A DNA stretch of 52,484 nucleotides, taken from positions 1-52,484 of the forward strand of contig CALZHQ010000043.1 of assembly GCA_945787295.1 (NCBI GenBank). Direction: 5' to 3'. Of the stretch, positions 35,659 to 50,434 are shown in pieces (the stretch's first letter is position 1; the number at the start of each line of letters is the position of its first letter). This stretch comes from an uncultured Desulfuromonadales bacterium. Its GTDB lineage: Bacteria > Desulfobacterota > Desulfuromonadia > Desulfuromonadales > Geopsychrobacteraceae. The notes under the pieces were generated by a model. It made no database searches and was not told the origin of the DNA. It saw only the letters and a program-made list of their open reading frames with translations. The translations under genes were made by a program, and so were the position numbers.

Positions 35659-36282
35659 TTAGGCTTTGATTCCCTTGCGGATCATGACCAGACCGTTCTT
35701 CGGTCCAGGCACAGCACCACGCACAAGGATAAGGTTTTGTTCCGGGCGAACTTCAACGACGATCAGGTTCTGAGTGGTAACACGCTCGTTACCCATCTGA
35801 CCTGCCATCTTCTTGCCCTTGAAAACTTTTGACGGCCATGCAGACTGACCGATTGCACCAGGACCACGCTTAAACATGGAACCGTGACTGGCACGCCCAC
35901 CAGAAAAACCCCAGCGCTTGATAACACCTTGGAAGCCTTTACCCTTACTGGTTCCGGTAATATCAATACGGTCACCCGGCTTAAACATTTCGCAAGTGAC
36001 TTCATCGCCAACCTGGCACTCTTCGTCGCTGCTAAACTCACGAACGTGAGCAAAAGCACCTTTGCCAGCCTTCTTGAAATGTCCCATCGCCGGCTTATTG
36101 GTCCGATGCGCTTTCTTGGCACCAAAACCTAACTGAACAGCCTCATAGCCTTCAGTATCGGCAGTTTTTTTCTGCAGGATGGTGCAGGGACCTGCCTCAA
36201 GCACGGTCACCGGAATCCGCTGCCCATCGGCGGCGAACACCTGACTCATCCCGATCTTTTTTCCTAGCATTCCGTTGATCAT
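35659..36282 (-). CDS. rplC: 50S ribosomal protein L3
   Basis: A full-length 207-residue L3 reaching toward the peptidyl-transferase centre. Seen are MLGKKIGMSQVFAADGQRIP, DITGTSKGKGFQGVIKRWGF, GGRASHGSMFKRGPGAIGQS and VRGAVPGPKNGLVMIRKG. It lies between rpsJ and rplD. Confidence 0.98.
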   Translation of the reverse strand: MINGMLGKKIGMSQVFAADGQRIPVTVLEAGPCTILQKKTADTEGYEAVQLGFGAKKAHRTNKPAMGHFKKAGKGAFAHVREFSSDEECQVGDEVTCEMFKPGDRIDITGTSKGKGFQGVIKRWGFSGGRASHGSMFKRGPGAIGQSAWPSKVFKGKKMAGQMGNERVTTQNLIVVEVRPEQNLILVRGAVPGPKNGLVMIRKGIKA

Positions 36283-36316
36283 TGCTGTGCCCTTAACTCG
36301 CTATTGTCAAGATCGC

Positions 36317-36625
36317 TTAGAGCTTGATCTCAACATCAACACCGGCGGACAGATCGAGCTTCATCAAAGCATCGACAGTCTGCTGGGTCGGTTCCATAAT
36401 ATCCAAGAGACGCTTGTGAGTCCGGATTTCGAACTGTTCACGGCTCTTCTTGTCGACGTGCGGACCACGCAGCACACAGTACTTGTTGATCACGGTCGGC
36501 AGAGGAATCGGGCCAACCAGACGGGAACCGGTACGCTTGGTGGTGTCAACAATTTCAGCGACGGCCTGATCAAGCAGAGAATGATCATAGGCCTTCAGAC
36601 GAATTCTGATTTTCTGGGTAGACAT
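36317..36625 (-). CDS. rpsJ: 30S ribosomal protein S10
   Basis: A full-length 102-residue S10, both a ribosomal protein and the NusE antitermination factor. Seen are [40 protein letters not shown] and [19 protein letters not shown]. It starts 17 bases after tuf ends, so the S10 cluster is continuous with the str operon. Confidence 0.98.
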   Translation of the reverse strand: MSTQKIRIRLKAYDHSLLDQAVAEIVDTTKRTGSRLVGPIPLPTVINKYCVLRGPHVDKKSREQFEIRTHKRLLDIMEPTQQTVDALMKLDLSAGVDVEIKL

Positions 36626-36641
36626 TACTTATATCCTCGTA

Positions 36642-37778
36642 TTACTCGACGACTTCACTGACCACGCCGGCGCCGACAGTACGGCCGCCTTCACGGATGG
36701 CGAAACGCAGTTCCTTATCCATTGCGATCGGGGTGATCAGCTCGACAATCCCGGTCACGTCAGTGGTCCGGAAGTAGAACTGAGGACGGTATCCCTTGAA
36801 GAACGGGGTATGACGACCACCCTCTTCCTTGGTCAGGATGTAGGCCTCAGCCTTGAACTTGGTGTGCGGGGTGATGCTGCCCGGCTTGGCCAGAACCTGA
36901 CCACGCTCGATCTCTTCGCGCTTCACACCGCGCAGCAGGATGCCGACGTTGTCACCGGCCTGACCCTGATCGAGCAGCTTGCGGAACATCTCAACACCGG
37001 TCACGACGGTCTTGGTGGTGTCCTTCATGCCGACGATCTCGATCTCTTCACCAACCTTGACAATGCCCGACTCAACACGACCGGTGGCAACGGTACCGCG
37101 ACCGGAGATGGAGAAGACATCCTCGACAGGCATCAAAAACGGCTTGTCAACAGCACGCTCTGGCTCGGCGATATAATCATCGACTGCAGCCATCAGCTCA
37201 AGGATCTTGTCCTTGCCGATTTCGTCATCACGGCCTTCGAGGGCGGCCAGAGCCGAACCTGAGATGATCGGAATGTCGTCACCGGGGAAGTCGTAAGAAG
37301 AGAGCAGCTCGCGGATTTCCATGTCGACCAGCTCGAGCAGTTCTTCGTCATCAACCATGTCGGCTTTGTTCAAGAAGACGACCATAGCCGGAACACCAAC
37401 CTGACGGGCGAGCAGAATGTGCTCACGAGTCTGCGGCATCGGGCCATCAGCGGCCGAGACAACCAGGATCGCGCCGTCCATCTGCGCCGCACCGGTAATC
37501 ATATTCTTAACGTAGTCAGCGTGACCCGGGCAGTCGACGTGCGCATAGTGACGATTCTCAGTCTCGTACTCGACGTGAGCGGTGGCGATAGTAATCCCGC
37601 GCTCGCGCTCTTCCGGAGCGTTGTCGATCTGATCAAATGCCTTGACTTCGCCAGACCCTGCCTGCTCAGCCAGAACCTTGGTGATCGCTGCGGTCAGAGT
37701 GGTCTTACCGTGGTCAACGTGACCGATGGTCCCGATATTGACGTGAGGTTTTGTCCTCTCAAATTTTTCTTTAGCCAT
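36642..37778 (-). CDS. tuf: Elongation factor Tu, domain III shortened by about 18 residues
   Basis: EF-Tu delivers aminoacyl-tRNA to the ribosome. The GTPase domain is intact ([50 protein letters not shown]), as is domain II. Domain III reads [10 protein letters not shown] and jumps directly to [18 protein letters not shown]. The family segment between these two words (about 18-19 residues, including the conserved MVMPGDN) is absent, giving 378 instead of ~396 residues. The frame is kept. Such a loss would remove beta-strands of domain III and should abolish function. Many related genomes carry a second tuf just upstream of tRNA-Trp, beyond the right edge. Confidence 0.95.
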   Translation of the reverse strand: MAKEKFERTKPHVNIGTIGHVDHGKTTLTAAITKVLAEQAGSGEVKAFDQIDNAPEERERGITIATAHVEYETENRHYAHVDCPGHADYVKNMITGAAQMDGAILVVSAADGPMPQTREHILLARQVGVPAMVVFLNKADMVDDEELLELVDMEIRELLSSYDFPGDDIPIISGSALAALEGRDDEIGKDKILELMAAVDDYIAEPERAVDKPFLMPVEDVFSISGRGTVATGRVESGIVKVGEEIEIVGMKDTTKTVVTGVEMFRKLLDQGQAGDNVGILLRGVKREEIERGQVLAKPGSITPHTKFKAEAYILTKEEGGRHTPFFKGYRPQFYFRTTDVTGIVELITPIAMDKELRFAIREGGRTVGAGVVSEVVE

Positions 37779-37800
37779 GACTGGTCTCCTCTCCTAGGTC

Positions 37801-39841
37801 CTAACCGTTGACCTTGGCGATAATTTCTTCACTAATAGCTTTCGGCACTTGTTCGTAATGATCAAAGGACATCGGTCGCATAACCGAACATGCTCGACAG
37901 CGGGACGTGCGAGTTAACGACCTGCGCACCACCACGAGCCTCCATACCCATGATCCGACCACGGCGGCTATTCAGGTCACCGATAACATCGCCCATGAAC
38001 TCCTCGGGAACCACAACTTCGACAGCCATAATCGGTTCAAGCAGAGCCGGAGCAGCCTTCTTGGCGCCCTCCTTGAAGCCCATAGAGCCGGCAATCTTAA
38101 AGGCCATCTCGTTTGAATCGACGTCGTGATAAGAGCCGTCATAAACAGTGACCCTGACATCGACAATCGGGAATCCAGCGAGAACACCATTTTCTGCAGC
38201 TTCCTCAGCGCCCTTACCAACGGCTGGGATATATTCGCGAGGAATAACACCGCCCTTGATTTCGTCCACGAAGGTAAATCCATCACCCGGCTCGCCCGGC
38301 TCAATCCGCAACCAACAGTCACCATACTGACCACGGCCACCCGACTGACGAACAAACTTACCCTGGACCTCTACCTGCTTGGTAATCGACTCACGATATG
38401 CAACCTGAGGTGCGCCGACATTACATTCGACATTAAACTCACGCTTCATCCGGTCTACGATGACATCGAGGTGCAGCTCACCCATACCAGAGAGGATCGT
38501 CTGACCGGTTTCCTCATCAGTGCGAACACGCAATGACGGGTCCTCGGACAGCAGCTTGCCGAGGGCAACACCCATTTTTTCCTGGTCGCTCTTGGTCTTC
38601 GGCTCAACCGAAAGATGGATGACCGGCTCCGGAAACTCCATCGACTCAAGCAATGACGGGTTATTCAAGTCGCAAAGAGTATCACCGGTCGTGGTGTGCT
38701 TGAGGCCGACGGCCGCGGCAATATCACCAGCATAGACCTGCTTGATCTCTTCACGCTTATTCGCGTGCATCTTCAACAAGCGACCAAAGCGCTCTTTCTT
38801 GCCCTTGGTCGAATTCAAAATTGTCGTTCCAGATTCAGCAACTCCCGAATAGACCCGGAAGAAAGCCAACTGCCCGACAAAGGGATCAGTCATAATCTTA
38901 AAGGCCAGCGAAGCAAACGGAGCATCGTCAGCGGCCGGACGCTCAAGCTCTTCACCGGTATCTGGGTGAACACCCTTAATCGCCGGAACATCAAGCGGCG
39001 AAGGCATGTAATCGACAACCGCGTCAAGCAGAGTCTGGACGCCCTTATTCTTAAAGGCACTTCCGCAGAGAACCGGACAGAAATTGATATTCTGCGTACC
39101 CTTGCGGATGGCCCCCTTAATTTCTTCGAGGGTTAAAGCTTCACCGCCGAGATACTTCTCCATCAATTCATCATCATGGGAAGAAATCTCTTCGAGCAAG
39201 GCTTCGCGCGCCATCTCGACATCATCAGCCATTTCAGCCGGGATATCGATAACATCATACTTAGCGCCCATGGTCTCATCATCCCAGACGATGGCCTGCA
39301 TAGTGACCAGGTCTACCAGACCACGAAAGTCCTCCTCAGCTCCGATCGGCAATTGCAGCGGCAAAGGATTAGCACCGAGACGCTCGCGGATCATATCGAC
39401 GCCATTCTGGAAGTTAGCTCCAGTCCGGTCCATCTTATTGATGAAGGCAATCCGCGGCACACCATACTTGTCAGCCTGACGCCAAACGGTTTCCGACTGC
39501 GGCTCAACCCCACCGACAGAACAGAACACCGCAACAGAGCCATCCAGAACCTTCAGAGAGCGCTCCACTTCAATCGTGAAGTCAACGTGACCCGGAGTGT
39601 CAATAATGTTGACCCGGTGATCTCGCCACATACAGGTCGTTGCAGCCGAGGTAATGGTAATACCACGCTCCTGCTCCTGCGCCATCCAGTCCATAGTGGC
39701 GGCCCCATCATGGACCTCACCAATCTTATGCGAGACACCAGTATAATAAAGGATGCGCTCTGTCGTCGTCGTTTTACCGGCGTCGATATGAGCCATAATC
39801 CCGATGTTACGGGTTTTATTTAATGCAACTTTGCGCGCCAC
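37801..39841 (-). pseudogene. fusA: Elongation factor G, 3' deletion with frameshift
   Basis: EF-G drives translocation and ribosome recycling. The start is GTG (39841) after GGGAG. Domains I-V are present to about residue 656: [81 protein letters not shown]. Just past MFGYATD the frame hits TGA (37862-37864). The true end, [20 protein letters not shown] plus G, is readable in the next frame to TAG at 37801. Missing between them are about 12-13 codons for the conserved RSxTQGRATY segment, about 38 bases, near 37866-37873. Intact length would be about 692. Neighbouring rpsG is intact. Confidence 0.93.
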
Positions 39842-39867
39842 AACTTACTCCCGAGATCCCAGCCAGC

Positions 39868-40338
39868 TTACCAGCGATAATGGGCAAAAGCCTTATTCGC
39901 TTCAGCCATACGGTGTGTATCTTCACGCTTCTTGACAGCGGAACCGCGGTTATTAGCCGCATCAAGAAACTCGCCAGCCAAACGCTCACGCATGGTCTTC
40001 TCGCTACGCGCCTTGGCATAAATCGCCAACCAGCGCATTGCCAGGGCAGTACGACGGGACGGGCTAACCTCGACCGGAACCTGGTAAGTCGAACCACCAA
40101 CCCGGCGCGACTTAACCTCGAGAATCGGACGGACATTGTCCATCGCGGACTTGAAAATCTCGAGAGGATCATTACCGGTACGCTCTGCAACCAGATCAAA
40201 GGCACCGTAGACAATCTGCTCAGCGGTACTCTTCTTACCGTCAACCATGACATTGTTGACAAATTTAGCAACCAGCTGATCTCCGAACTTGGGATCAGGC
40301 AGGATAATTCGCTTAGGAACTTCTCTTCTTCTAGGCAT
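39868..40338 (-). CDS. rpsG: 30S ribosomal protein S7
   Basis: A full-length 156-residue S7, organiser of the 30S head, and in E. coli a translational repressor of the str operon. Seen are [60 protein letters not shown] and the ending [10 protein letters not shown]. It lies 15 bases after rpsL. Confidence 0.98.
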   Translation of the reverse strand: MPRRREVPKRIILPDPKFGDQLVAKFVNNVMVDGKKSTAEQIVYGAFDLVAERTGNDPLEIFKSAMDNVRPILEVKSRRVGGSTYQVPVEVSPSRRTALAMRWLAIYAKARSEKTMRERLAGEFLDAANNRGSAVKKREDTHRMAEANKAFAHYRW

Positions 40339-40353
40339 AACGTCCTCTTCCTA

Positions 40354-40665
40354 TTACTTCGGGCGCTTGGCGCCGTACTTGTAACGCACACCCGGCAAAT
40401 CTTTCACCCGGCCGCCACGAATCAGAACCACGGAGTGCTCCTGCAGATTGTGACCGACACCTGGAATATAGGAGGTCACAACGATTCCATTGGTCAGACG
40501 GACCCGGGCTACTTTTCGCAACGCTGAGTTCGGCTTCTTGGGAGTCGTGGTATAAACACGGGTACAGACTCCACGTCTTTGCGGGCAACATTTCAGCGCG
40601 GGGGCAGTCGACTTAGTCGTCTTTTTCTTACGCCCATTACGAATCAGCTGGTTAATTGTTGGCAT
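40354..40665 (-). CDS. rpsL: 30S ribosomal protein S12, C-terminal block missing
   Basis: S12 guards decoding accuracy. The N-terminal 90 residues are standard: [20 protein letters not shown] (streptomycin-site lysines wild type), [33 protein letters not shown]. After GVRY the sequence jumps to KYGAKRPK and stops, giving 103 residues instead of about 123. The missing 20 residues are the near-universal HIVRG...DTxGV segment. The deletion is in frame at about 40380/40381. This is the first gene of the str operon, under a strong promoter. Such a protein is unlikely to work. Confidence 0.95.
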   Translation of the reverse strand: MPTINQLIRNGRKKKTTKSTAPALKCCPQRRGVCTRVYTTTPKKPNSALRKVARVRLTNGIVVTSYIPGVGHNLQEHSVVLIRGGRVKDLPGVRYKYGAKRPK

Positions 40666-40695
40666 CTAACTATCTCCCAAATCTCTTCTTGGCTC

Positions 40696-40714
40696 GACCA
40701 CAAAAACCGTGGTC
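40696..40714 (-). promoter_or_regulatory. Hairpin in the str operon leader
   Basis: GACCAC and GTGGTC form a perfect 6-bp stem with a 7-nt loop, between the promoter and rpsL. It has no T-run, so it is a leader element rather than a terminator. Its role is unknown. Confidence 0.4.
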
Positions 40715-40737
40715 TATCTGTGGGGAAAAACCCGCTG

Positions 40738-40766
40738 ATAGTATCCATCGACCTATGCTTTGTCAA
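40738..40766 (-). promoter_or_regulatory. Strong promoter of the str operon
   Basis: On the minus strand, consensus TTGACA (40766-40761), a 17-bp spacer and TACTAT (40743-40738). An A-tract of eight lies just upstream of the -35 box, as in UP elements of ribosomal promoters. It should drive rpsL onward, possibly through tuf and the S10/spc/alpha genes. Confidence 0.85.
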
Positions 40767-40806
40767 GCTCTTTTTTTTAATCTAAAAATTAGTATTTACA
40801 CAGCAG

Positions 40807-40830
40807 GAAGGCCCCTAATTAGGGGCCTTC
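40807..40830 (-). terminator. Terminator after rpoC
   Basis: A perfect 24-bp palindrome (left arm GAAGGCCCCTAA) begins 8 bases after the rpoC stop. The T-rich tail is poor, so termination may be partial. Confidence 0.8.
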
Positions 40831-40838
40831 GCGCCATA

Positions 40839-43800
40839 TCATTCAGTTGGCTCAAAAACTTCCGTTTCCGAGTCATCGATCTCTAACGGTTCTTCCAATT
40901 TAGGCTCAGGTTCAGGCGTCTTCAATTCCGCCGCGCGATACTTGGCCACCCCGGTCCCGGCCGGGATCAGGCGACCCATGATAACGTTTTCCTTGAGACC
41001 GCGTAGCGAGTCAACCTTGCCCTGAATCGCCGCCTGAGTGAGCACCTTGGTGGTCTCCTGGAAGGAGGCCGCCGAAATAAAGGACTCGGTCGACAGAGAA
41101 GCCTTGGTGATGCCGAGCATGATCGGTTCACCGATTGCCGGCTGGCCACCCTCAGCCAGAACCCGATCATTCTCCTCTTCGAAGATGTAACGTTCGATCT
41201 GGTCATCGGTCAGGAAGGTGGTATCACCAACCTCCTTGATCTGGACCCGACGCAGCATCTGGCGAACAATGGTCTCGATGTGCTTATCGTTGATCTTAAC
41301 ACCCTGGAGACGGTAAACCTCCTGTACCTCATCAACAAGGTATTTGGAGAGCTCCTTGCTGCCTAGGACGCGCAGGATGTCGTGCGGGTTACTGGAGCCA
41401 TCAACCAGCTCCTCTCCGGCCCGCAGGTAGTCGCCTTCGTGTACCGAGATATGCTTGCCCTTCGGAATCAGGTATTCCATCGGCTCGCCGAACTCCGGGG
41501 TGACGATGATCTTACGCTTGCCCTTCGAGTCCTTACCGTAGGAGACCACACCATCAATCTCGGAGATAACCGCCACCTCTTTCGGCTTACGTGCCTCAAA
41601 CAGCTCGGCTACCCGCGGCAGACCACCGGTGATATCCTTGGTCTTGGTGGTTTCGCGCGGAATCTTCGCCAGGATGGTGCCGGCATGAATTACAGCACCC
41701 TCTTCCGCAGAGATGTTTGCGCCGACCGGCAGCATGTAGCGAGCAGGAGCCCCGTTCGGCAGCTTGGCGGTTTTGCCATCCTCCCCTTTCAGGGTAATCC
41801 GTGGCCGCTTGTCAGCAGTCTTCGCCTCGGTGACGACCTTTCGGGAAAGCCCGGTGACTTCGTCAACCTGCTCTTCCATGGTGACACCTTCAGCGATATC
41901 GCCATAGTGAACGACACCACCTACCTCGGTAATGATCGGCACTGTGTACGGGTCCCACTCGGCCAGGACGTCGCCACTCTTGACCTCGCCACCTTCCTGA
42001 CGGGTCAGGTGAGCACCGTAGACCACCGCGTAACGCTCCTTCTCGCGGCCGGTACTGTCGACAACGGCGACCTCACCTTTGCGGTTCATGACGACCGGGA
42101 AACCGTTGGTATCATTAACCGTAATCAGGTTGATGAACTTCAGCTCACCGTCGAAACGCGCCTCGAGAGCTGTCTGCTCTGCGCGCCGCGAGGCGGTACC
42201 ACCGATGTGGAAGGTCCGCATGGTCAGCTGGGTCCCCGGCTCACCGATCGACTGAGCAGCGATAACCCCGACTGCCTCACCCAGGTTAACCAGGTGACCA
42301 CGAGCCAGATCACGGCCATAACAGAGGGCGCAGATACCTCGCCTGCTCTTGCAGGTCAGCACCGAACGGATCTTGACCTTCTCGATCCCGGCCTCCTCAA
42401 CCTTGGTGACCAGATCCTCATCGATCAGCTGATCAGTTTCCACCAGCAGTTCATCGGTAATCGGATCGACAATATCATCGAGCGCCACCCGGCCGAGAAT
42501 CCGATCGCCGAGACGCTCGATAACCTCGCCCCCCTCGGTGAGGGAAGAGACTACGATCCCATCAAGGGTATCGCAATCCTGCTCGGTGATGATGGCATCC
42601 TGGGCAACGTCGACCAGACGACGGGTCAGGTAACCGGAGTTCGCGGTCTTCAGTGCGGTATCGGCCAGACCTTTCCGGGCTCCGTGGGTCGAGATGAAGT
42701 ACTGCAGAACGGTCAGACCTTCACGGAAGTTCGCTGTGATCGGGGTCTCGATAATCGAGCCATCCGGCTTGGCCATCAGGCCCCGCATCCCGGCCAGCTG
42801 ACGGATCTGCTGAGCAGAACCCCGCGCGCCGGAGTCGGCCATCATGTGAATGGCGTTGAACGAGGAAACCTCGACCACCTGACCGTCCTCAGACTTGATC
42901 TTGTCGACCGCAATGTTACCGAGCATGGTGCCGGCAATATCTTCAGTACACTTGGCCCAGATATCGATGACCTTGTTGTAGCGCTCACCGTCGGTGATCA
43001 GACCCTCGGTGTACTGCTGTTGGATATCCTTGACCTCTTCGGCGGAAACCTTGATCCGCGCTTCCTTGGTCTCCGGAATCTCCATATCGTCGAGACAGAT
43101 AGAAACACCTGCCAGGGTCGAGTAACGGAAACCGGTCTCCTTGATCTTGTCCGCCAGGATAACCGTCTCTTTGTTGCCTGCGAGACGGAAGCTGACATCG
43201 ATCAGATCGGCGACCTGTTTCTTGCCCATGACCTTGTTAACGTGACTGAAGGGAATGATATCGGTCACAACATCGCGCAACAGAACCCGACCGACGGTGG
43301 TCTTTATCAGCTCATCAGGAGCTCCCCGCTCAGGGGACATGCGTACTTTGATTCCAGCCTGCAGATCAGCCTCACCAGCATCAAAAGCCATCCGCACTTC
43401 AGCCTGATTTGCAAAAGCTTTACCGCTACCGACAACAAACGGACGCTCACGAGTCATATAATAGAGACCGAGAACCATATCCTGCGACGGAACGATGATC
43501 GGCTTCCCGCTGGCCGGGGAGAGGATGTTGTTGGTCGACATCATCAGCACCCGGGCTTCGATCTGGCTTTCGATCGACAGCGGCAGGTGAACCGCCATCT
43601 GGTCACCGTCGAAGTCGGCATTAAAGGCAGTACAGACCAGCGGGTGCAGCTGAATCGCCTTACCTTCGATCAGAACCGGCTCAAACGCCTGAATACCAAG
43701 ACGGTGCAGGGTTGGTGCCCGGTTAAGCATGACCGGGTGCTCCTTGATAACTTCTTCGAGCACGTCCCAGACCTCCGACTTTTCTTTTTCAACCATCTTC

Positions 43801-44993
43801 TTGGCACTTTTGACGGTGGTTGAAAAGCCCTTCTCTTCCAGCTTCTGATAGATAAACGGCTTGAACAGTTCGAGGGCCATCTTCTTCGGCAGGCCACACT
43901 GATGCAGTTTCAGTTCTGGGCCAACGACAATAACCGAACGGCCGGAGTAATCGACCCGTTTACCGAGCAGGTTCTGACGGAAACGACCGCCCTTACCTTT
44001 GAGCATATCGGAAAGCGATTTCAGCGGACGCTTGCTCGGACCGGTAATGGCCCGGCCACGACGACCGTTGTCGAACAGCGCATCGACCGCTTCCTGCAGC
44101 ATCCGCTTTTCGTTACGGATAATGACTTCCGGGGCGCGCAGCTCTATCAAACGCTTGAGTCGGTTGTTCCGGTTGATAACCCGACGATAAAGATCGTTCA
44201 AGTCTGACGTTGCAAAACGACCGCCGTCCAGCGGCACCAGCGGACGCAGCTCCGGTGGCAGCACCGGGATGGTCTCAAGGATCATCCACTCAGGCCGGTT
44301 ACCGCTCTGGCGGAAGGAATTGATCACCTTGAGGCGCTTGGAAACCTTCTTCTTCTTCGCCTCGCTGGTCGCTTCCTTCATTTCAATGCGCAGCTGTTCA
44401 CTCTCTTCCACCAGTTCGATCTCAGAGAGCAGTTCACGGATCGCTTCGGCGCCCATCCCGGCAACAAACTGCCCGGCGTATTCGTCCATCGCCTCGGCAT
44501 ACTTGTCTTCCGGCAACAGCTGACCTTTTTCCAGCGTGGTATCACCGGCGTCCAGCACCACATAGGCCTCAAAGTAGAGAACCTTTTCCAGATCCTTGAG
44601 GGTCATATCAAGCAGCGCGCCGATACGACTTGGCAGCGACTTGAGGAACCAGATATGGGCAACCGGGCAGGCCAGATCGATATGACCAAGACGCTCGCGG
44701 CGAACCTTACTCGGGATGACCTCAACGCCACATTTCTCACAGACAATGCCGCGGTGCTTCATCCGCTTATACTTACCGCAGTTACATTCATAATCTTTGG
44801 TCGGGCCAAAGATCTTCGCACAGAACAAACCATCACGTTCCGGCTTAAATGTCCGGTAGTTAATGGTTTCCGGCTTTTTCACTTCTCCGAAAGAACGCTC
44901 GCGGATCTTCTCCGGCGATGCCAGCGAAAGCTGGATAGCGTTGAAGCTCAACGGGTCTTTCGGACGTTCAAATAGACTGAAGATATCTTCCAA
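40839..44993 (-). CDS. rpoC: RNA polymerase beta' subunit
   Basis: A full-length 1384-residue beta' subunit. It has the N-terminal zinc site ([19 protein letters not shown]), the active-site loop [16 protein letters not shown] with three Asp for Mg, the second zinc site ([13 protein letters not shown]), bridge and trigger regions ([28 protein letters not shown]) and the sandwich-barrel insert of Gram-negative type. The last ~25 residues are an acidic Pro/Glu tail. Translation starts at TTG (44993) with AAGGAGG seven bases upstream. Confidence 0.98.
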   Translation of the reverse strand: MEDIFSLFERPKDPLSFNAIQLSLASPEKIRERSFGEVKKPETINYRTFKPERDGLFCAKIFGPTKDYECNCGKYKRMKHRGIVCEKCGVEVIPSKVRRERLGHIDLACPVAHIWFLKSLPSRIGALLDMTLKDLEKVLYFEAYVVLDAGDTTLEKGQLLPEDKYAEAMDEYAGQFVAGMGAEAIRELLSEIELVEESEQLRIEMKEATSEAKKKKVSKRLKVINSFRQSGNRPEWMILETIPVLPPELRPLVPLDGGRFATSDLNDLYRRVINRNNRLKRLIELRAPEVIIRNEKRMLQEAVDALFDNGRRGRAITGPSKRPLKSLSDMLKGKGGRFRQNLLGKRVDYSGRSVIVVGPELKLHQCGLPKKMALELFKPFIYQKLEEKGFSTTVKSAKKMVEKEKSEVWDVLEEVIKEHPVMLNRAPTLHRLGIQAFEPVLIEGKAIQLHPLVCTAFNADFDGDQMAVHLPLSIESQIEARVLMMSTNNILSPASGKPIIVPSQDMVLGLYYMTRERPFVVGSGKAFANQAEVRMAFDAGEADLQAGIKVRMSPERGAPDELIKTTVGRVLLRDVVTDIIPFSHVNKVMGKKQVADLIDVSFRLAGNKETVILADKIKETGFRYSTLAGVSICLDDMEIPETKEARIKVSAEEVKDIQQQYTEGLITDGERYNKVIDIWAKCTEDIAGTMLGNIAVDKIKSEDGQVVEVSSFNAIHMMADSGARGSAQQIRQLAGMRGLMAKPDGSIIETPITANFREGLTVLQYFISTHGARKGLADTALKTANSGYLTRRLVDVAQDAIITEQDCDTLDGIVVSSLTEGGEVIERLGDRILGRVALDDIVDPITDELLVETDQLIDEDLVTKVEEAGIEKVKIRSVLTCKSRRGICALCYGRDLARGHLVNLGEAVGVIAAQSIGEPGTQLTMRTFHIGGTASRRAEQTALEARFDGELKFINLITVNDTNGFPVVMNRKGEVAVVDSTGREKERYAVVYGAHLTRQEGGEVKSGDVLAEWDPYTVPIITEVGGVVHYGDIAEGVTMEEQVDEVTGLSRKVVTEAKTADKRPRITLKGEDGKTAKLPNGAPARYMLPVGANISAEEGAVIHAGTILAKIPRETTKTKDITGGLPRVAELFEARKPKEVAVISEIDGVVSYGKDSKGKRKIIVTPEFGEPMEYLIPKGKHISVHEGDYLRAGEELVDGSSNPHDILRVLGSKELSKYLVDEVQEVYRLQGVKINDKHIETIVRQMLRRVQIKEVGDTTFLTDDQIERYIFEEENDRVLAEGGQPAIGEPIMLGITKASLSTESFISAASFQETTKVLTQAAIQGKVDSLRGLKENVIMGRLIPAGTGVAKYRAAELKTPEPEPKLEEPLEIDDSETEVFEPTE

Positions 44994-45069
44994 AACGCAT
45001 CCTCCTTGTAGGATGAGTGTTCAGCTTTTCCAAATTTGACCGATCGGTCACTAAGTACGGGGGACCGAA

Positions 45070-49179
<4,110 letters not shown>

Positions 49180-49212
49180 GATTTCTCCTTCGGTTCAGTA
49201 ACAGACAGTTCC

Positions 49213-49277
49213 GCCCCGGTGTTACCACCAGGGCTGATAACGAGAATAGCCAAGGCCGCGCAAGGCGACCTTGGCTA
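49213..49277 (-). promoter_or_regulatory. Two hairpins between rplL and rpoB, probable attenuator or processing site
   Basis: The first hairpin on the minus strand is TAGCCAAGG with CCTTGGCTA (49277-49247), 9 bp with a 13-nt loop. The second is GCCCTGGTG-GTAA-CACCGGGGC (49234-49213), 9 bp including one G-T wobble, closed by a GNRA tetraloop. Neither has a T-run. In E. coli the same gap holds a partial terminator and an RNase III site that lower rpoBC expression relative to the L10/L12 genes. Confidence 0.65.
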
Positions 49278-49301
49278 AGGTCTTGCTATAAGACGAAGTG
49301 A

Positions 49302-49682
49302 CTATTTCAGCTCCACGCCGGCGCCAGCTTCTTCCAGTTGCTTTTTGATGTCTTCAGCCTCATCTTTGGATGCAGCTTCTTTAACGGTGTTCGGTGCGCC
49401 ATCAACCATTTCCTTGGCTTCTTTGAGACCCAGGCCGGTGATAGCCCGGACAACCTTGATGACGTTGATCTTCTTGTCACCACAGCTTGTCAGAACAACA
49501 TCAAACTCGTCCTTCTCAGCAGCAGCTTCGCCGCCAGCAACGGCAGGACCAGCAGCAACAGCAACAGGTGCCGCAGCAGATACGCCGAAGATCTCTTCCA
49601 GCTCCTTAACGAACTCGGACATCTCCAGGACGGTCATGCCCTTCAGGGCTTCTACAATTTGCTCTTTAGTTACTTCAGCCAT
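49302..49682 (-). CDS. rplL: 50S ribosomal protein L7/L12
   Basis: A full-length 126-residue stalk protein that recruits translation GTPases. The N-terminal dimer domain ([20 protein letters not shown]), an Ala-rich hinge (about 37-55) and the C-terminal factor-binding domain ([31 protein letters not shown]) are present. It lies 57 bases after rplJ. Confidence 0.98.
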   Translation of the reverse strand: MAEVTKEQIVEALKGMTVLEMSEFVKELEEIFGVSAAAPVAVAAGPAVAGGEAAAEKDEFDVVLTSCGDKKINVIKVVRAITGLGLKEAKEMVDGAPNTVKEAASKDEAEDIKKQLEEAGAGVELK

Positions 49683-49739
49683 TTTTTCCTCCGAAATGTA
49701 TTCTTTTATTAAGACTTAAATTGATTGTTTATGCAGCTA

Positions 49740-50258
49740 TTAGGCTGCCTTGCTCTGCCCGATCGCATTGAGGACCTGGACCAGAGACCGCGGAATTGCA
49801 GCCAGAGTGCCAACAAACTTAGTTGCCGGACCGTTCATTGTGCGCAGTGCAGTTGCGAGCAATTCTTCACGACTCGGCAGTTCAGCCAAGGCAGTGATGT
49901 CGGCAATCGACAATACCTTACCACTGAGAACGCCAACTTTCAGCTCGAAAGCATCGATCTCTTTGGCGAACTTGCTGAGAATCTTTGCCGGAGCGACAGG
50001 ATCATCTCCCGACAGCGCAATCGCAGTCGGGCCCGCACAGAACTCCTGCAAACCCTCCGCCGGAGTTCCCTTGGCAGCCAGTTTCAGCAGGTTGTTTTTA
50101 ACAACCCGGTACTCTACACCAGCCTGAGTCAGCTCACGACGCAGTTGCGTCGCCTGCTCAACATCGATACCACGGTAGTCGGCCAGAAAAGTCGCAGTAG
50201 TATTCTGCAGCCGTTCTGCCATCTCCTGAACAAATTGTTCTTTCTCGGTTCTGTTCAA
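49740..50258 (-). CDS. rplJ: 50S ribosomal protein L10
   Basis: A full-length 172-residue stalk base protein. Seen are FLADYRGIDVEQATQLRREL, VEYRVVKNNLLKLA and a helical C-terminus that holds L7/L12 dimers. Translation starts at TTG (50258) after GGAGGAG. An L10-type leader RNA precedes it. Confidence 0.97.
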   Translation of the reverse strand: MNRTEKEQFVQEMAERLQNTTATFLADYRGIDVEQATQLRRELTQAGVEYRVVKNNLLKLAAKGTPAEGLQEFCAGPTAIALSGDDPVAPAKILSKFAKEIDAFELKVGVLSGKVLSIADITALAELPSREELLATALRTMNGPATKFVGTLAAIPRSLVQVLNAIGQSKAA

Positions 50259-50434
50259 CGTTTCTCCTCCTTTCGTTAAGATCTGGGATTTTCTTCCCGC
50301 TCAAGTCAAGGTGAAGGGAACGACTAAGTCGTTACAGATTCCATCAGCCTCGGCAGGTGGTCACAGCCATTAAATGACGGGCATGCCTGCTGTCTTTGAC
50401 CTTGAGCCTGTATCTCGATCAAGACCGAAAATGG
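50259..50434 (-). ncRNA. Ribosomal protein L10 leader RNA
   Basis: A 176-base gap between rplA and rplJ with the expected structured leader. On the minus strand AGACAGCAGG pairs through GCAGG (50390-50386) with CCTGC (50357-50353), followed by the conserved CCTGCCGAGG. A second perfect hairpin AACGAC-TTA-GTCGTT lies at 50333-50319. In this RNA family the L10-L12 complex binds the leader and represses translation of rplJL. The assignment rests on position and motif similarity. Confidence 0.8.

Noticed and set aside
41382..43823. An 813-codon open frame on the plus strand antisense to rpoC
   Set aside because: It lies wholly inside rpoC in a shadow frame, has no ribosome-binding site or recognisable domain, and its composition mirrors the complement of rpoC codons.
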